DNA of 10,350 nt from Flavobacterium sp. (GCA_023253295.1 JALRGZ010000097.1:1-10350), one strand, 5' to 3'. Positions 1 through 7,129 are shown, numbered from the stretch's first letter. Numbers and translations are program-made. Notes: generated by a model not told the origin, from the letters alone.

Positions 1-184
1 GTTCTTTCGTCAAAAAAACCTTTTTTTCATCTAATTTATCTGCACTATAAATCACCAGATTCCCTTTTTCATTCACCCAAAAAGAATGCGATTGAGGCAA
101 CCAATTCACTTGATTTAAATCAAGAGTAGCTTGTCCAAAAAGAATGTTTATATAAAAGAAAGTAAACAACAGAAATCTATTCAT
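1..184 (-). CDS. Secreted protein, N-terminal part, probable S9 (dipeptidyl-peptidase IV-like) peptidase
   Basis: The first 61 codons of a minus-strand gene are visible; it runs off the left edge of the window. It starts with ATG at 184 and encodes a typical short lipid-crossing signal peptide (MNRFLLFTFFYINILFG, cleaved near residue 17-18), so the product is exported. The mature part reads LDLNQVNWLPQSHSFW and then NEKGNLVIYSADKLDEKK, which looks like the first blades of the beta-propeller found in prolyl oligopeptidase/DPP IV (S9) enzymes. The catalytic domain lies outside the window, so the family call is tentative. The gene begins 54 bases after the dehydrogenase stop with no terminator between them, so it is probably the last visible gene of the hydroxyproline operon. 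A DPP IV-type enzyme releasing X-Pro or X-Hyp dipeptides would feed that pathway. Another propeller-containing exported protein is possible. Confidence 0.55.
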   Translation of the reverse strand, partial: MNRFLLFTFFYINILFGQATLDLNQVNWLPQSHSFWVNEKGNLVIYSADKLDEKKVFLTKE

Positions 185-238
185 TACAATTGGTATTCAA
201 ATTAGTATAAATGGTATTTATCAGGAAGAAACACTTAA

Positions 239-1474
239 TTACAATTGAAACATACTCGTATCTACAGAAGTTGGTTTGCCCGCAATTAATTCAGTTACAA
301 TTTTACCTGTTGCAGGAGCTAAACTCAGCCCCATCATAGCATGTCCAGTGGCCAAAATTAAATTTTTAATTTTAGCATCTCTGGCAATTATAGGCATTCC
401 TGAAGGAGTACAAGGCCTAAAACCAAACCAAGTATCTTCTTCTTTTGGCATTTTTATATTCAATTCCGGATAAAAGTCATTGATTGTATTGACAATTCCT
501 TTAAGTCTATTTTGATTGATTTTAGTATCTTTTGTACTGGTGATTTCCATAGTTCCACCAAAACGAATATCAGTATTCATTGGTGTTACAGCCACTTTTC
601 CTTCGCAAAGAATAGCAGGAATAGCTGGTTTATGAATTTGTTCTTTTAAGGTAAAACTATATCCTTTTCCTGGTAAAATAGAAATGGAAATATTAAGTTT
701 TTTTGCTAATTCAGGACTCCATGAACCGGAAGCCAAAATAACCTCATCAGTAGGAAAAACTCCTTTATCAGTACTAATTTCAGAAATTGTATTTCCTTTA
801 AAAGTAAAATCAGTAACAAGTGTATTGCTATGTATTTTAACACCTAGACGATTTAATTCGGATTTTATAAAATCCATAAATTTTTGCGGATATAAATGAG
901 CATCACTTTTATAATGCACTCCACCAATTGCATTAGTTATAGTTCCCACTTCTAATTTAGACAGCTGTTCTTTAGAAAGAAAATCCACTTCTAAGCCCAT
1001 TTTTTGAGCTAACTCTCCTTCATGATGCATTTCCGCCTGCATTTTATCAGATTGAAATAACATCAAAAGACCTTTTTCTTCATAAAAAAAAGAAGAGCTT
1101 TCTTTGGCTAAATCCTGATACAATTCTTTACTCAATATTGACAAATCACAAAGTGCCGGCATGGATTTCTCTACATGTTTCGGAGTAGCACTTTTATAAA
1201 ACTTCCATCCCCATTTCAGTAAATCCATATCCAATCTAGGCTGTACATAAAATGGGCTTTGACTATCAAACATCCATTTTATTCCTTGTGCCATCATTCC
1301 GGGTTGTGCCAGTGGTATAATATGCGAAGGAACAATCATTCCTGCATTACCATAAGAACAGCCGTCAGTCATATCTGATTTATCAAAAACTACTACTTCA
1401 TGGCCTTCTTTTGCTAAATAATAAGCCGAACATAATCCTATTATTCCGCCACCAATAATACTTACTTTTTTCAT
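239..1474 (-). CDS. DadA-like FAD-dependent D-amino acid dehydrogenase, probable cis-4-hydroxy-D-proline dehydrogenase
   Basis: A 411-residue FAD oxidoreductase of the DAO/DadA family. The N-terminal Rossmann motif GGGIIG is at residues 8-13, followed by the acidic end of the second strand (VVVFDKSD, about 27-34) and the flavin-contact segment CSYGNAGMIVPS (39-50). The C-terminal FAD signature RPCTPSGMPII with ATGHAMMGLSLAPATGK is at about 353-391. I start at ATG 1474 because this puts the FAD motif at residue 8, as usual in the family; the longer frame from 1525 adds 17 hydrophobic residues encoded partly by an inverted repeat. DadA-type enzymes oxidise D-amino acids to imino acids and pass electrons to the respiratory chain. 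Placed beside the epimerase, deaminase and semialdehyde dehydrogenase, it most likely oxidises cis-4-hydroxy-D-proline to pyrroline-4-hydroxy-2-carboxylate. Substrate is inferred from context; plain D-proline or D-alanine use is possible. Confidence 0.85.
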   Translation of the reverse strand: MKKVSIIGGGIIGLCSAYYLAKEGHEVVVFDKSDMTDGCSYGNAGMIVPSHIIPLAQPGMMAQGIKWMFDSQSPFYVQPRLDMDLLKWGWKFYKSATPKHVEKSMPALCDLSILSKELYQDLAKESSSFFYEEKGLLMLFQSDKMQAEMHHEGELAQKMGLEVDFLSKEQLSKLEVGTITNAIGGVHYKSDAHLYPQKFMDFIKSELNRLGVKIHSNTLVTDFTFKGNTISEISTDKGVFPTDEVILASGSWSPELAKKLNISISILPGKGYSFTLKEQIHKPAIPAILCEGKVAVTPMNTDIRFGGTMEITSTKDTKINQNRLKGIVNTINDFYPELNIKMPKEEDTWFGFRPCTPSGMPIIARDAKIKNLILATGHAMMGLSLAPATGKIVTELIAGKPTSVDTSMFQL

Positions 1475-1491
1475 TACCACTATAAATTTAA

Positions 1492-1531
1492 AAATCATTG
1501 GCAGGAAGCATTTACAACACACCAATGATTT
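1492..1531. repeat. Perfect 10-bp inverted repeat in operon spacer
   Basis: AAATCATTGG (1492-1501) and CCAATGATTT (1522-1531) are perfect inverted arms separated by 20 bases, in the 80-base spacer between the epimerase stop and the dehydrogenase start. In the operon mRNA this would fold into a stem-loop just upstream of the dehydrogenase. The sequence TATAAATTTAAA also occurs on both sides of the spacer. No T-run follows on the coding strand in the way a strong terminator would show, so an RNA-processing, stability or attenuation role is more likely than full termination. Function is inferred only. Confidence 0.6.
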
Positions 1532-1554
1532 CCTTTATACAATCATTTATAAAT

Positions 1555-2565
1555 TTAAATTACCTGAAATCCAAACGCGTATGGATCATCTTCATCATCA
1601 ATAATGATGTTATTATATCCATACACTTTTGCCCAACCCTGAATACTGGGAACAATTGCTTTTATGTTTCCAATGGAAGTTTCTTCTTCCACTCTCCCAA
1701 TAAATTTACTTCCTATGTAACTTTCATGAATGAATTCTTCCCCTTTTTTTAATTTGCCTTTGGCATGAAGCTGAGCAATTCTGGCTGAAGTTCCCGTTCC
1801 ACAAGGTGATCTATCAATGGCTTTATCACCATAAAAAACAGCGTTCCTGCCAGAAGAAGTTGGATCAATAGGATCTCCAGTCCAAAGCATGTGTGTTACA
1901 TCACGAATAGTATCGTTTTCGGGATGAATAAATAGATTAGGATATTTATCGTTGATTCGTTTTCGAACTTCTTGGCTATATTGAACAATTTTCCCAGCTG
2001 TAAAATCCTGAACTCCTGAAAAGTTTTTTTGTGGATCTACAATGGCATAATAATTTCCTCCATAGGCTACGTCAAAGATAATTTCGCCTAATTCCGGACA
2101 ATCTACTGTAAGTCCTTCGGCTGCCAAATAGGATTTGACATTGGTTAAACGAACCCAATCCACTTTTTTAGCTGTTTGCTGGTATTCTATTTGAACCAAA
2201 CCAGCAGGAGCTTCCATTTTTATTTTCCCTGGAACTTTTGGGGTTACCAAACCTTCTTCGATAGCAATAGTGATTGTTCCAATTGTTCCATGTCCACACA
2301 TAGGTAAACAACCTGAGGTTTCTATAAACAAGATACCAAAATCATTTTCTGGATTACTCGGTGGATACAAAATACTCCCGCTCATCATATCATGCCCACG
2401 AGGTTCAAACATAAGTCCTTTTCGAATCCAATCATATTCTTTTAAAAAATGTTGGCGTTTTTCACTCATGTTGGCTCCAACTAAATTGGGACCTCCACCA
2501 GCAACCACTCGTACAGGGTTTCCACAAGTATGAGCATCGACACAAAAAAATGTTTTTCTTGGCAT
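1555..2565 (-). CDS. 4-hydroxyproline 2-epimerase (proline racemase superfamily)
   Basis: A 336-residue cofactor-independent member of the proline racemase family, full length for the family. The two catalytic cysteines are visible: Cys90 in the motif SGCLPMCGHGTIG and Cys255 in DRSPCGTGTSA. A Cys/Cys pair is used by racemases and epimerases, whereas trans-3-hydroxyproline dehydratases carry Thr at the second position, so a dehydratase is unlikely. The substrate-contact His92 and Asp251 of the family are also present. The enzyme would interconvert trans-4-hydroxy-L-proline and cis-4-hydroxy-D-proline, the first step of bacterial hydroxyproline breakdown. Its ATG follows the stop of the upstream semialdehyde dehydrogenase gene after a single base, so the two are probably translationally coupled. 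A proline racemase is the main alternative, but the neighbouring genes argue for hydroxyproline. Confidence 0.9.
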   Translation of the reverse strand: MPRKTFFCVDAHTCGNPVRVVAGGGPNLVGANMSEKRQHFLKEYDWIRKGLMFEPRGHDMMSGSILYPPSNPENDFGILFIETSGCLPMCGHGTIGTITIAIEEGLVTPKVPGKIKMEAPAGLVQIEYQQTAKKVDWVRLTNVKSYLAAEGLTVDCPELGEIIFDVAYGGNYYAIVDPQKNFSGVQDFTAGKIVQYSQEVRKRINDKYPNLFIHPENDTIRDVTHMLWTGDPIDPTSSGRNAVFYGDKAIDRSPCGTGTSARIAQLHAKGKLKKGEEFIHESYIGSKFIGRVEEETSIGNIKAIVPSIQGWAKVYGYNNIIIDDEDDPYAFGFQVI

Positions 2566-2566
2566 A

Positions 2567-4135
2567 TTAAATACTATCCTTAGTTATTACATCATTCAAA
2601 GTTCGGGTAATCGATAAAGGATTTTCGTTTTTTAAAGCATCAGGAAGCATCTCGTTTGGCCAGCCCTGAAATGAAACTGGGCGTACCCATCTTTTTACTG
2701 CAGTAATCCCTACCGAAGTAAACTTACTATCTGAAGTAGATGGATAAGGCCCTCCATGAGTCATTGCCGAACAAACCTCAACACCTGTTGGTACACTATT
2801 AAAAATTAATCGTCCCACTCTATTTTTAAGAGTATCAATTGTAGTTTTAAAACTTCCTAATTCAGAAACATCTTCATTAAGAATCGTTCCTGTTAATTGT
2901 CCTTCTAAATTTGCAATAATAGTATCTAATTGTTCTTGGTTATCACATTTAACTATTACTGAAAAAGGGCCAAAAACTTCATTATGGAAGGTTTTATTTT
3001 TCAAAAACAACTCACCAGATACTGAAATTAAATTCTGTAAAGCAAAATTCTCTTTTACTTCGGTATCCAAATTAGTCAATTGGGTATATCCTTCTTGTGC
3101 TAAAATTTCTTTTTTGTGAGACTCGTATAATACTTTAATATTTGGATGTAACATACAACTTGGTTGAATAACATTAAGTTCTGATGCCAAGTTTGTAGCA
3201 AAATCATCCAATTCTTTACTTGCAATTCCTAAAATAAGTCCAGGATTGGTACAAAATTGCCCAGTTCCCATTGTAATTGCTGCTGCATATTTTTGAGCCC
3301 ATTCTTTATTTGCTTTTTGTAATGCAGATGGCAAAATGACCACCGGATTGATACTAGACATTTCTGCATAAACTGGTATTGGCACTTCTCTTTTAGCGGC
3401 AATTTCACAAAGTGCTGTTCCACCTTTAATACTTCCGGTAAAACCTACGGCTTTAATGGCAGGATGTTCTACTAATTTTACACCAACAGCTATTCCACTA
3501 CTGTTCAAATTCGAAAAAACACCATTAGGCATTCCTGTTTTTTGAGCCGCTTTGATAATTGCCGAAGCAACCATTTCCCCCGTTCCAGCATGAAGTGGAT
3601 GTGATTTTACAATAACAGGACAGCCAGCTGCAAGAGCACTTGCTGTATCACCTCCTGCTGTAGAAAAAGCGAGTGGAAAATTACTCGCTCCAAAAACTAC
3701 CACCGGCCCAATAGGAATCATCATCCTTCGAATATCAACAGAATCACCCACTTTATTAATGATAGCTTCTACCCAAGAACCTTCTCTAAGCATAGTAGCA
3801 AAAGCTTGTAATTGAACCATTGTTCTGGTTCTTTCACCTGTAGCTCTACCCGCAGGAAGCCCTGATTCTTTTGTATAAACTTCTAATAAATCATCACCAA
3901 GAGCTTCTATTTCTGCTACAATAGCTTCTAAAAAATCAGCTTTTTTAACATCCGAAATAGTACTATATTCTTGAAATGCTTTTGTTGCTAAGGCAATCGC
4001 TTGATTTATTTCGTCATCAGTTGTTTCAACAAAAAGTGTTGGATTTTCAATATTTTCTACTGGATTTATTGTTCTAAATGTGATTTCCCCTTTAGCGGAA
4101 AGCGAGTCTCCGATATAATTTTTTCCAGTAATCAT
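2567..4135 (-). CDS. Alpha-ketoglutarate semialdehyde (2,5-dioxopentanoate) dehydrogenase, NAD(P)+-dependent
   Basis: A 522-residue aldehyde dehydrogenase superfamily enzyme. Catalytic elements are intact: Asn152 in FGASNFPLAF, cofactor-binding Lys177 in VIVKSHP, the GFTGS nucleotide motif at 231-235, general base Glu258 in YAEMSSINPV, and nucleophile Cys295 in GTGQFCTNPG. The FGASNFPLAFSTAGGDT and GQFCTNPGL forms are typical of the subgroup of alpha-ketoglutarate semialdehyde dehydrogenases found in hydroxyproline and sugar-acid clusters. It would oxidise alpha-ketoglutarate semialdehyde to alpha-ketoglutarate, delivering the carbon to the TCA cycle in the cytoplasm. It lies 22 bases after the deaminase gene and one base before the epimerase gene, firmly inside the operon. 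Cofactor preference cannot be read from the sequence with certainty. Confidence 0.9.
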   Translation of the reverse strand: MITGKNYIGDSLSAKGEITFRTINPVENIENPTLFVETTDDEINQAIALATKAFQEYSTISDVKKADFLEAIVAEIEALGDDLLEVYTKESGLPAGRATGERTRTMVQLQAFATMLREGSWVEAIINKVGDSVDIRRMMIPIGPVVVFGASNFPLAFSTAGGDTASALAAGCPVIVKSHPLHAGTGEMVASAIIKAAQKTGMPNGVFSNLNSSGIAVGVKLVEHPAIKAVGFTGSIKGGTALCEIAAKREVPIPVYAEMSSINPVVILPSALQKANKEWAQKYAAAITMGTGQFCTNPGLILGIASKELDDFATNLASELNVIQPSCMLHPNIKVLYESHKKEILAQEGYTQLTNLDTEVKENFALQNLISVSGELFLKNKTFHNEVFGPFSVIVKCDNQEQLDTIIANLEGQLTGTILNEDVSELGSFKTTIDTLKNRVGRLIFNSVPTGVEVCSAMTHGGPYPSTSDSKFTSVGITAVKRWVRPVSFQGWPNEMLPDALKNENPLSITRTLNDVITKDSI

Positions 4136-4157
4136 AGTTTTTATTTTTGTATTAGTC

Positions 4158-5072
4158 TTATAAATTCAAATAATCAGGCAAAGTAGGTCGTGTTTTCAAT
4201 GCATTTTCAATAATTAAAAGTACACGTTCTCTTTCTGTTCCTTGCAATGGTAATCTTGGCGCACGAACAAATTCAGTCCCTAATCCTGTATGCACTTCGG
4301 CCAATTTAATATTTTGTACTAATAATGAATTAATGTCTAATTCTAATAGAGGTAAAAACCATCTGTAAATTGCTAAAGCCTCATCATATCTTTTAGCCTT
4401 TGCTAATTTATAAATAGCTACTGTTTCTCTTGGAAAAGCATCCACTAAACCAGAAACCCAACCATCTCCTCCCATAAAAAGACTTTCTAATGCTAATGTA
4501 TCTACACCAGATAAGATTTTAAGACGAGAACCAAAACGATTAATAATTCTAGTTACATTAGAAATATCTCTAGTTGATTCCTTTACTGCTTGAATGTTCT
4601 CAAATTTCATCAATTCTTCAAACATATCCAAAGTAACTTCAATCTTATAATCTACTGGATTATTATAAATCATTATTGGTAAAGAAGTACTTTTAGCAAC
4701 TTCAGAAAAATAAGTAACCGTTTCATGACTTGTTGCATTATAACGCATAGGCGGCAACATCATAAGTCCGATTGCTCCATCTTGTTCAGCTTTATTAGCT
4801 GCTATAATTGCCGCACGAGTTGTTTGCTCAGCAATATTCATAATAACAGGAACTTTCCCGTCAACCATTTTTACAGTTTCTCTGACTAACTGTGTCTTTT
4901 CTTCTTCTAAGAGCGTACTTGCTTCTCCAAGAGTACCTCCTAAGATAATACCACTCACACCTGCTTCCAGTTGCGCTTTTACATTTACTTCAAACGTATT
5001 GAAGTCTAATTTATCATCAGCAGTGAACTTGGTTGTTACCGCTGGCATAACACCCGACCAATTTACTTTCAT
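4158..5072 (-). CDS. DapA/DHDPS-superfamily lyase, probable pyrroline-4-hydroxy-2-carboxylate deaminase
   Basis: A 304-residue class I aldolase-type (beta/alpha)8 barrel of the dihydrodipicolinate synthase / N-acetylneuraminate lyase superfamily. Seen are the GGTLGE motif (45-50, family GGTTGE), the proton-relay Tyr136 in IYNNP, and the Schiff-base Lys164 in AVKES. In hydroxyproline clusters a member of this superfamily converts pyrroline-4-hydroxy-2-carboxylate to alpha-ketoglutarate semialdehyde with loss of ammonia and water, and the immediate downstream gene encodes the dehydrogenase for exactly that product. It is the first gene of the operon, facing the regulator gene across 142 bases. 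A true lysine-pathway DHDPS would be unlikely in this setting. The superfamily call is secure; the exact reaction comes from context. Confidence 0.88.
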   Translation of the reverse strand: MKVNWSGVMPAVTTKFTADDKLDFNTFEVNVKAQLEAGVSGIILGGTLGEASTLLEEEKTQLVRETVKMVDGKVPVIMNIAEQTTRAAIIAANKAEQDGAIGLMMLPPMRYNATSHETVTYFSEVAKSTSLPIMIYNNPVDYKIEVTLDMFEELMKFENIQAVKESTRDISNVTRIINRFGSRLKILSGVDTLALESLFMGGDGWVSGLVDAFPRETVAIYKLAKAKRYDEALAIYRWFLPLLELDINSLLVQNIKLAEVHTGLGTEFVRAPRLPLQGTERERVLLIIENALKTRPTLPDYLNL

Positions 5073-5091
5073 AAGATATTTACTTTTTTAA

Positions 5092-5099
5092 CAAAAATA
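5092..5099 (-). promoter_or_regulatory. Candidate -7 box (TATTTTTG) of the hydroxyproline operon
   Basis: Read on the minus strand, TATTTTTG is an exact match to the flavobacterial -7 consensus TAnnTTTG. It lies 20 bases before the ATG at 5072, which would give a short leader of about 13-16 bases. I see no TTG at the expected -33 position, which fits a promoter that needs an activator. The box is a short AT-rich match, so chance is not excluded. Confidence 0.45.
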
Positions 5100-5120
5100 A
5101 AGCTAATTACAGGCTAAGGC

Positions 5121-5203
5121 TTGGTTATTGTTAACCTTTATTAATACTATATTACCATTTATATTGCATAATTGTTTTTTTTTGTTAATATTTACATAAC
5201 CAA
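5121..5203. promoter_or_regulatory. Candidate operators in the divergent regulator-operon gap
   Basis: GGTTA-TTGT-TAACC (5123-5136) is a perfect 5-bp dyad. The longer word TTGGTTAT at 5121-5128 recurs inverted at 5196-5203 on the minus strand, again followed by TTAAC after a short gap, 12 bases before the regulator start codon. The first dyad is centred about 42 bases upstream of the operon start site predicted from the -7 box, the usual place for a class II activator. This suggests one regulator site for the operon and one for autoregulation. The positions are seen; the binding is inferred. Confidence 0.35.
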
Positions 5204-5214
5204 AAACAAAGCCA

Positions 5215-6057
5215 TTGAAAGTTTTACCTTTTAAAATACCAAAGCCTGAGAAAGAAGCACTCATCTATCAAGAAGATACAGGTGCTATTTTCTATGATCA
5301 ACTACATCAACATGAAGAAATACAGATTAGTTATATTGTAAAAGGACGCGGAACATTAATCATTGGAGATTCGATTAATGATTTTAAGGAAGATGATATT
5401 TTTGTCATAGGTGAGAATATACCACATGTTTTTAGAACAGATCGAAATTTTTCTTCATCCTCTGAAATGCTCACCTTATTTTTTACCAAAAATTCGTTTG
5501 GCAAAGATTTTTTTAATTTAACCGACATGAGTAACATTGATGATTTTTTTAAAAAGTCAGAATATGGGATGAAGGTTTTATCTAAAAAAGAAAAAATAGC
5601 CCTCTCATTCTTTAAATTAAGCAAGCAGAATAAAATCCAAAGAATTTCATCGCTTTTAAAAATCCTAAATCAAATTATTTTTGCTGAAACCAGTCCGCTA
5701 TCTTCCTTTGTGAATAGAAAAAAATATACCGAAGATGAAGGCCGTCGTATGAATGATGTTTTTGAATATGCCATCAGTTCGTTTAACGAAGCCATTACTT
5801 TAGAAGAAGTTGCCGAAAAAGCCAATATGACAAAAAATGCTTTTTGTAGGTACTTTAAAAAGCGAACTAATAAAACTTTTTTTCAATTTTTAATAGAGAT
5901 TCGTATTGAAAATGCCTGCAAGATGCTTCATCATAATAAAGATTTATCTATTTCTACAATTTCAGAATTATCAGGCTTTCAAGACATCGCTAATTTCAAT
6001 AGAAAATTTAAAGAATTAAAAGGAATTTCTCCTTCTCAATTTAGAACTCGGTTTTAA
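5215..6057 (+). CDS. AraC-family transcriptional regulator with N-terminal cupin sensor domain
   Basis: A 280-residue regulator. The N-terminal half is a cupin-like ligand domain (about 25-95) with the HQHEEIQISYIVKGRGTL stretch and the IPHVF motif. The C-terminal AraC/XylS DNA-binding domain (about 175-280) has its first helix-turn-helix around LEEVAEKANMTKNAFCRYFKK (196-216) and its second around ISTISELSGFQDIANFNRKFKE (246-267), ending in the classic KGISPSQFR. The start is TTG at 5215: there is an in-frame stop at 5197-5199 and the next in-frame ATG (residue 85) falls inside the cupin, so no ATG can give the intact conserved N-terminus. It faces the hydroxyproline operon across 142 bases and is its likely activator, sensing hydroxyproline or a pathway intermediate. 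The ligand is not visible in the sequence. Confidence 0.9.
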   Translation: MKVLPFKIPKPEKEALIYQEDTGAIFYDQLHQHEEIQISYIVKGRGTLIIGDSINDFKEDDIFVIGENIPHVFRTDRNFSSSSEMLTLFFTKNSFGKDFFNLTDMSNIDDFFKKSEYGMKVLSKKEKIALSFFKLSKQNKIQRISSLLKILNQIIFAETSPLSSFVNRKKYTEDEGRRMNDVFEYAISSFNEAITLEEVAEKANMTKNAFCRYFKKRTNKTFFQFLIEIRIENACKMLHHNKDLSISTISELSGFQDIANFNRKFKELKGISPSQFRTRF

Positions 6058-6132
6058 AAACATACTAACTAAATTTACTTACTTACCGAACAAATAAACT
6101 TTTTAAAACTAAAAAAAGAAAAGACCTCTTTA

Positions 6133-6157
6133 TTCTGCATTATTAAATAATTCAGAA
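6133..6157. repeat. 25-bp near-perfect palindrome between regulator and usp genes
   Basis: TTCTG-c-ATTATT-a-AATAAT-t-CAGAA reads as a palindrome centred on A6145 with one mismatched pair (C6138/T6152). It lies 76 bases after the regulator stop and about 20 bases before the candidate usp promoter. It could be the regulator's weak terminator hairpin or a dimer-protein operator acting on usp. No T-run follows on the plus strand, so a standard intrinsic terminator is not well supported. The rest of the 199-base gap shows nothing else but AT-rich DNA and the usp promoter. Confidence 0.5.
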
Positions 6158-6176
6158 GTATATCACAACTAAACAA

Positions 6177-6207
6177 TTGATTGCTGTAAAATTATTCCTT
6201 ACCTTTA
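6177..6207 (+). promoter_or_regulatory. Candidate promoter of the universal stress protein gene
   Basis: TTG at 6177-6179 is followed after 20 bases by TACCTTTA (6200-6207), a seven-of-eight type match to TAnnTTTG differing only at the last base. A second TTG at 6181 would give a 16-base spacer. Predicted transcription would begin near 6212, leaving a leader of about 45 bases before the ATG at 6257. Confidence 0.4.
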
Positions 6208-6256
6208 TTACACCAACCAATTAACATTCAAAACTCTATTCTCAAAACCAAAAGCC

Positions 6257-7081
6257 ATGAAACGAATCTTAGTTCCTACCGATTTCTCAACCCGAGCCGA
6301 TAACGCCCTGAAAGTAGCCGCTCAAATAGCCCGCAAGAACAACTTTGAAATCCATCTTCTACATATGCTAGAAATACCTAGCCAAATGAACGACGCAATT
6401 ACTGGCGGCACTCCAATACCCGAAATCATGCTTTTTATTCAAAAAGCAAAAGAACTCATGCAGCATACCAAAGAAAAAAGCTTACTCGAAGACCTAGTAG
6501 TCATAGACTCTATCAAATTAGAAAAAGCAACACAAGGAATCCTCACCTATAGCAAGGAACACGAAATCGACTTAATCATCATGGGGTCTAACGGAGCTTC
6601 TGGCCTAGCCGAAATAATTATAGGATCCAACACCGAAAAAGTAGTCCGCCTCTCTTCAACCCCTGTAATGGTAATCAAAGAAGAAACCAGCTCATTCGAA
6701 CCTAAAAACATCGTGTTTGCCTCCGATTTTACTGAAGAGATAAAAAAACCATTCCAAAAAATCCTGAATTTCACTAATCAATTCCAAGCAAAACTTCATT
6801 TAGTTACTATTTGCTCACCAAACAGTTTCAAGACAACCACTTTATCAAACAAAATCATGAATGATTTTACCAAAGATTTTGACATTCAGAACTTCAGCAC
6901 CAATATTTACAACGATACCAATATAGAAAAGGGAATTATACATTTTTCGAACGAAATTAACGCCGACCTAATCAGCCTTTGCACGCACGGGCGCACTGGG
7001 CTTTCTCATTTTTTCACGGGCAGCATTAGCGAAGACCTGGCCAATCACGGACACAAGCCACTTATTATTTTCAAAATATAA
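6257..7081 (+). CDS. Universal stress protein with two tandem Usp domains
   Basis: A 274-residue cytoplasmic protein made of two Usp domains, about residues 1-141 and 148-274. Domain 1 opens with KRILVPTDFS and carries the complete ATP-binding signature G-2x-G-9x-G-S (G110, G113, G123, S124), so it probably binds ATP. Domain 2 opens with KNIVFASDFTEE and keeps G245, G255 and S256 of HGRTGLSHFFTGS, but the first glycine of the signature is Cys242, so its nucleotide binding may be altered. Tandem Usp proteins are common in Bacteroidota and act in stress or energy-limitation responses; the particular partner cannot be told. The gene stands alone with its own candidate promoter and ends 20 bases before a hairpin terminator. 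Confidence 0.9.
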   Translation: MKRILVPTDFSTRADNALKVAAQIARKNNFEIHLLHMLEIPSQMNDAITGGTPIPEIMLFIQKAKELMQHTKEKSLLEDLVVIDSIKLEKATQGILTYSKEHEIDLIIMGSNGASGLAEIIIGSNTEKVVRLSSTPVMVIKEETSSFEPKNIVFASDFTEEIKKPFQKILNFTNQFQAKLHLVTICSPNSFKTTTLSNKIMNDFTKDFDIQNFSTNIYNDTNIEKGIIHFSNEINADLISLCTHGRTGLSHFFTGSISEDLANHGHKPLIIFKI

Positions 7082-7101
7082 CCTTCAAATTAAAAGCATA
7101 A

Positions 7102-7129
7102 AAAAAGCCTCTCAAATGAGAGGCTTTTT
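7102..7129. terminator. Bidirectional intrinsic terminator between usp and tRNA-Gln
   Basis: A perfect hairpin: GCCTCTC (7107-7113), loop AAAT, GAGAGGC (7118-7124), flanked by A5 (7102-7106) and T5 (7125-7129) that extend the stem and give a U-run in both directions. It ends usp transcription on the plus strand and tRNA-Gln transcription on the minus strand, whose 3' end is only two bases away at 7131. Confidence 0.92.

Noticed and set aside
1475..1525. Upstream start for the FAD dehydrogenase adding 17 residues
   Set aside because: The added residues lie in the spacer inverted repeat and would push the FAD GxGxxG motif to residue 25, whereas the family has it within the first dozen residues.
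1555..2565. trans-3-hydroxyproline dehydratase as product of the racemase-family gene
   Set aside because: Dehydratases have Thr at the second catalytic position, while this protein has Cys255 in the SPCGTGT motif, together with Cys90.
4158..5072. Lysine-pathway dihydrodipicolinate synthase or N-acetylneuraminate lyase
   Set aside because: The superfamily fits, but the operon contains no lysine or sialic-acid genes and the downstream gene uses the product of the hydroxyproline deaminase.
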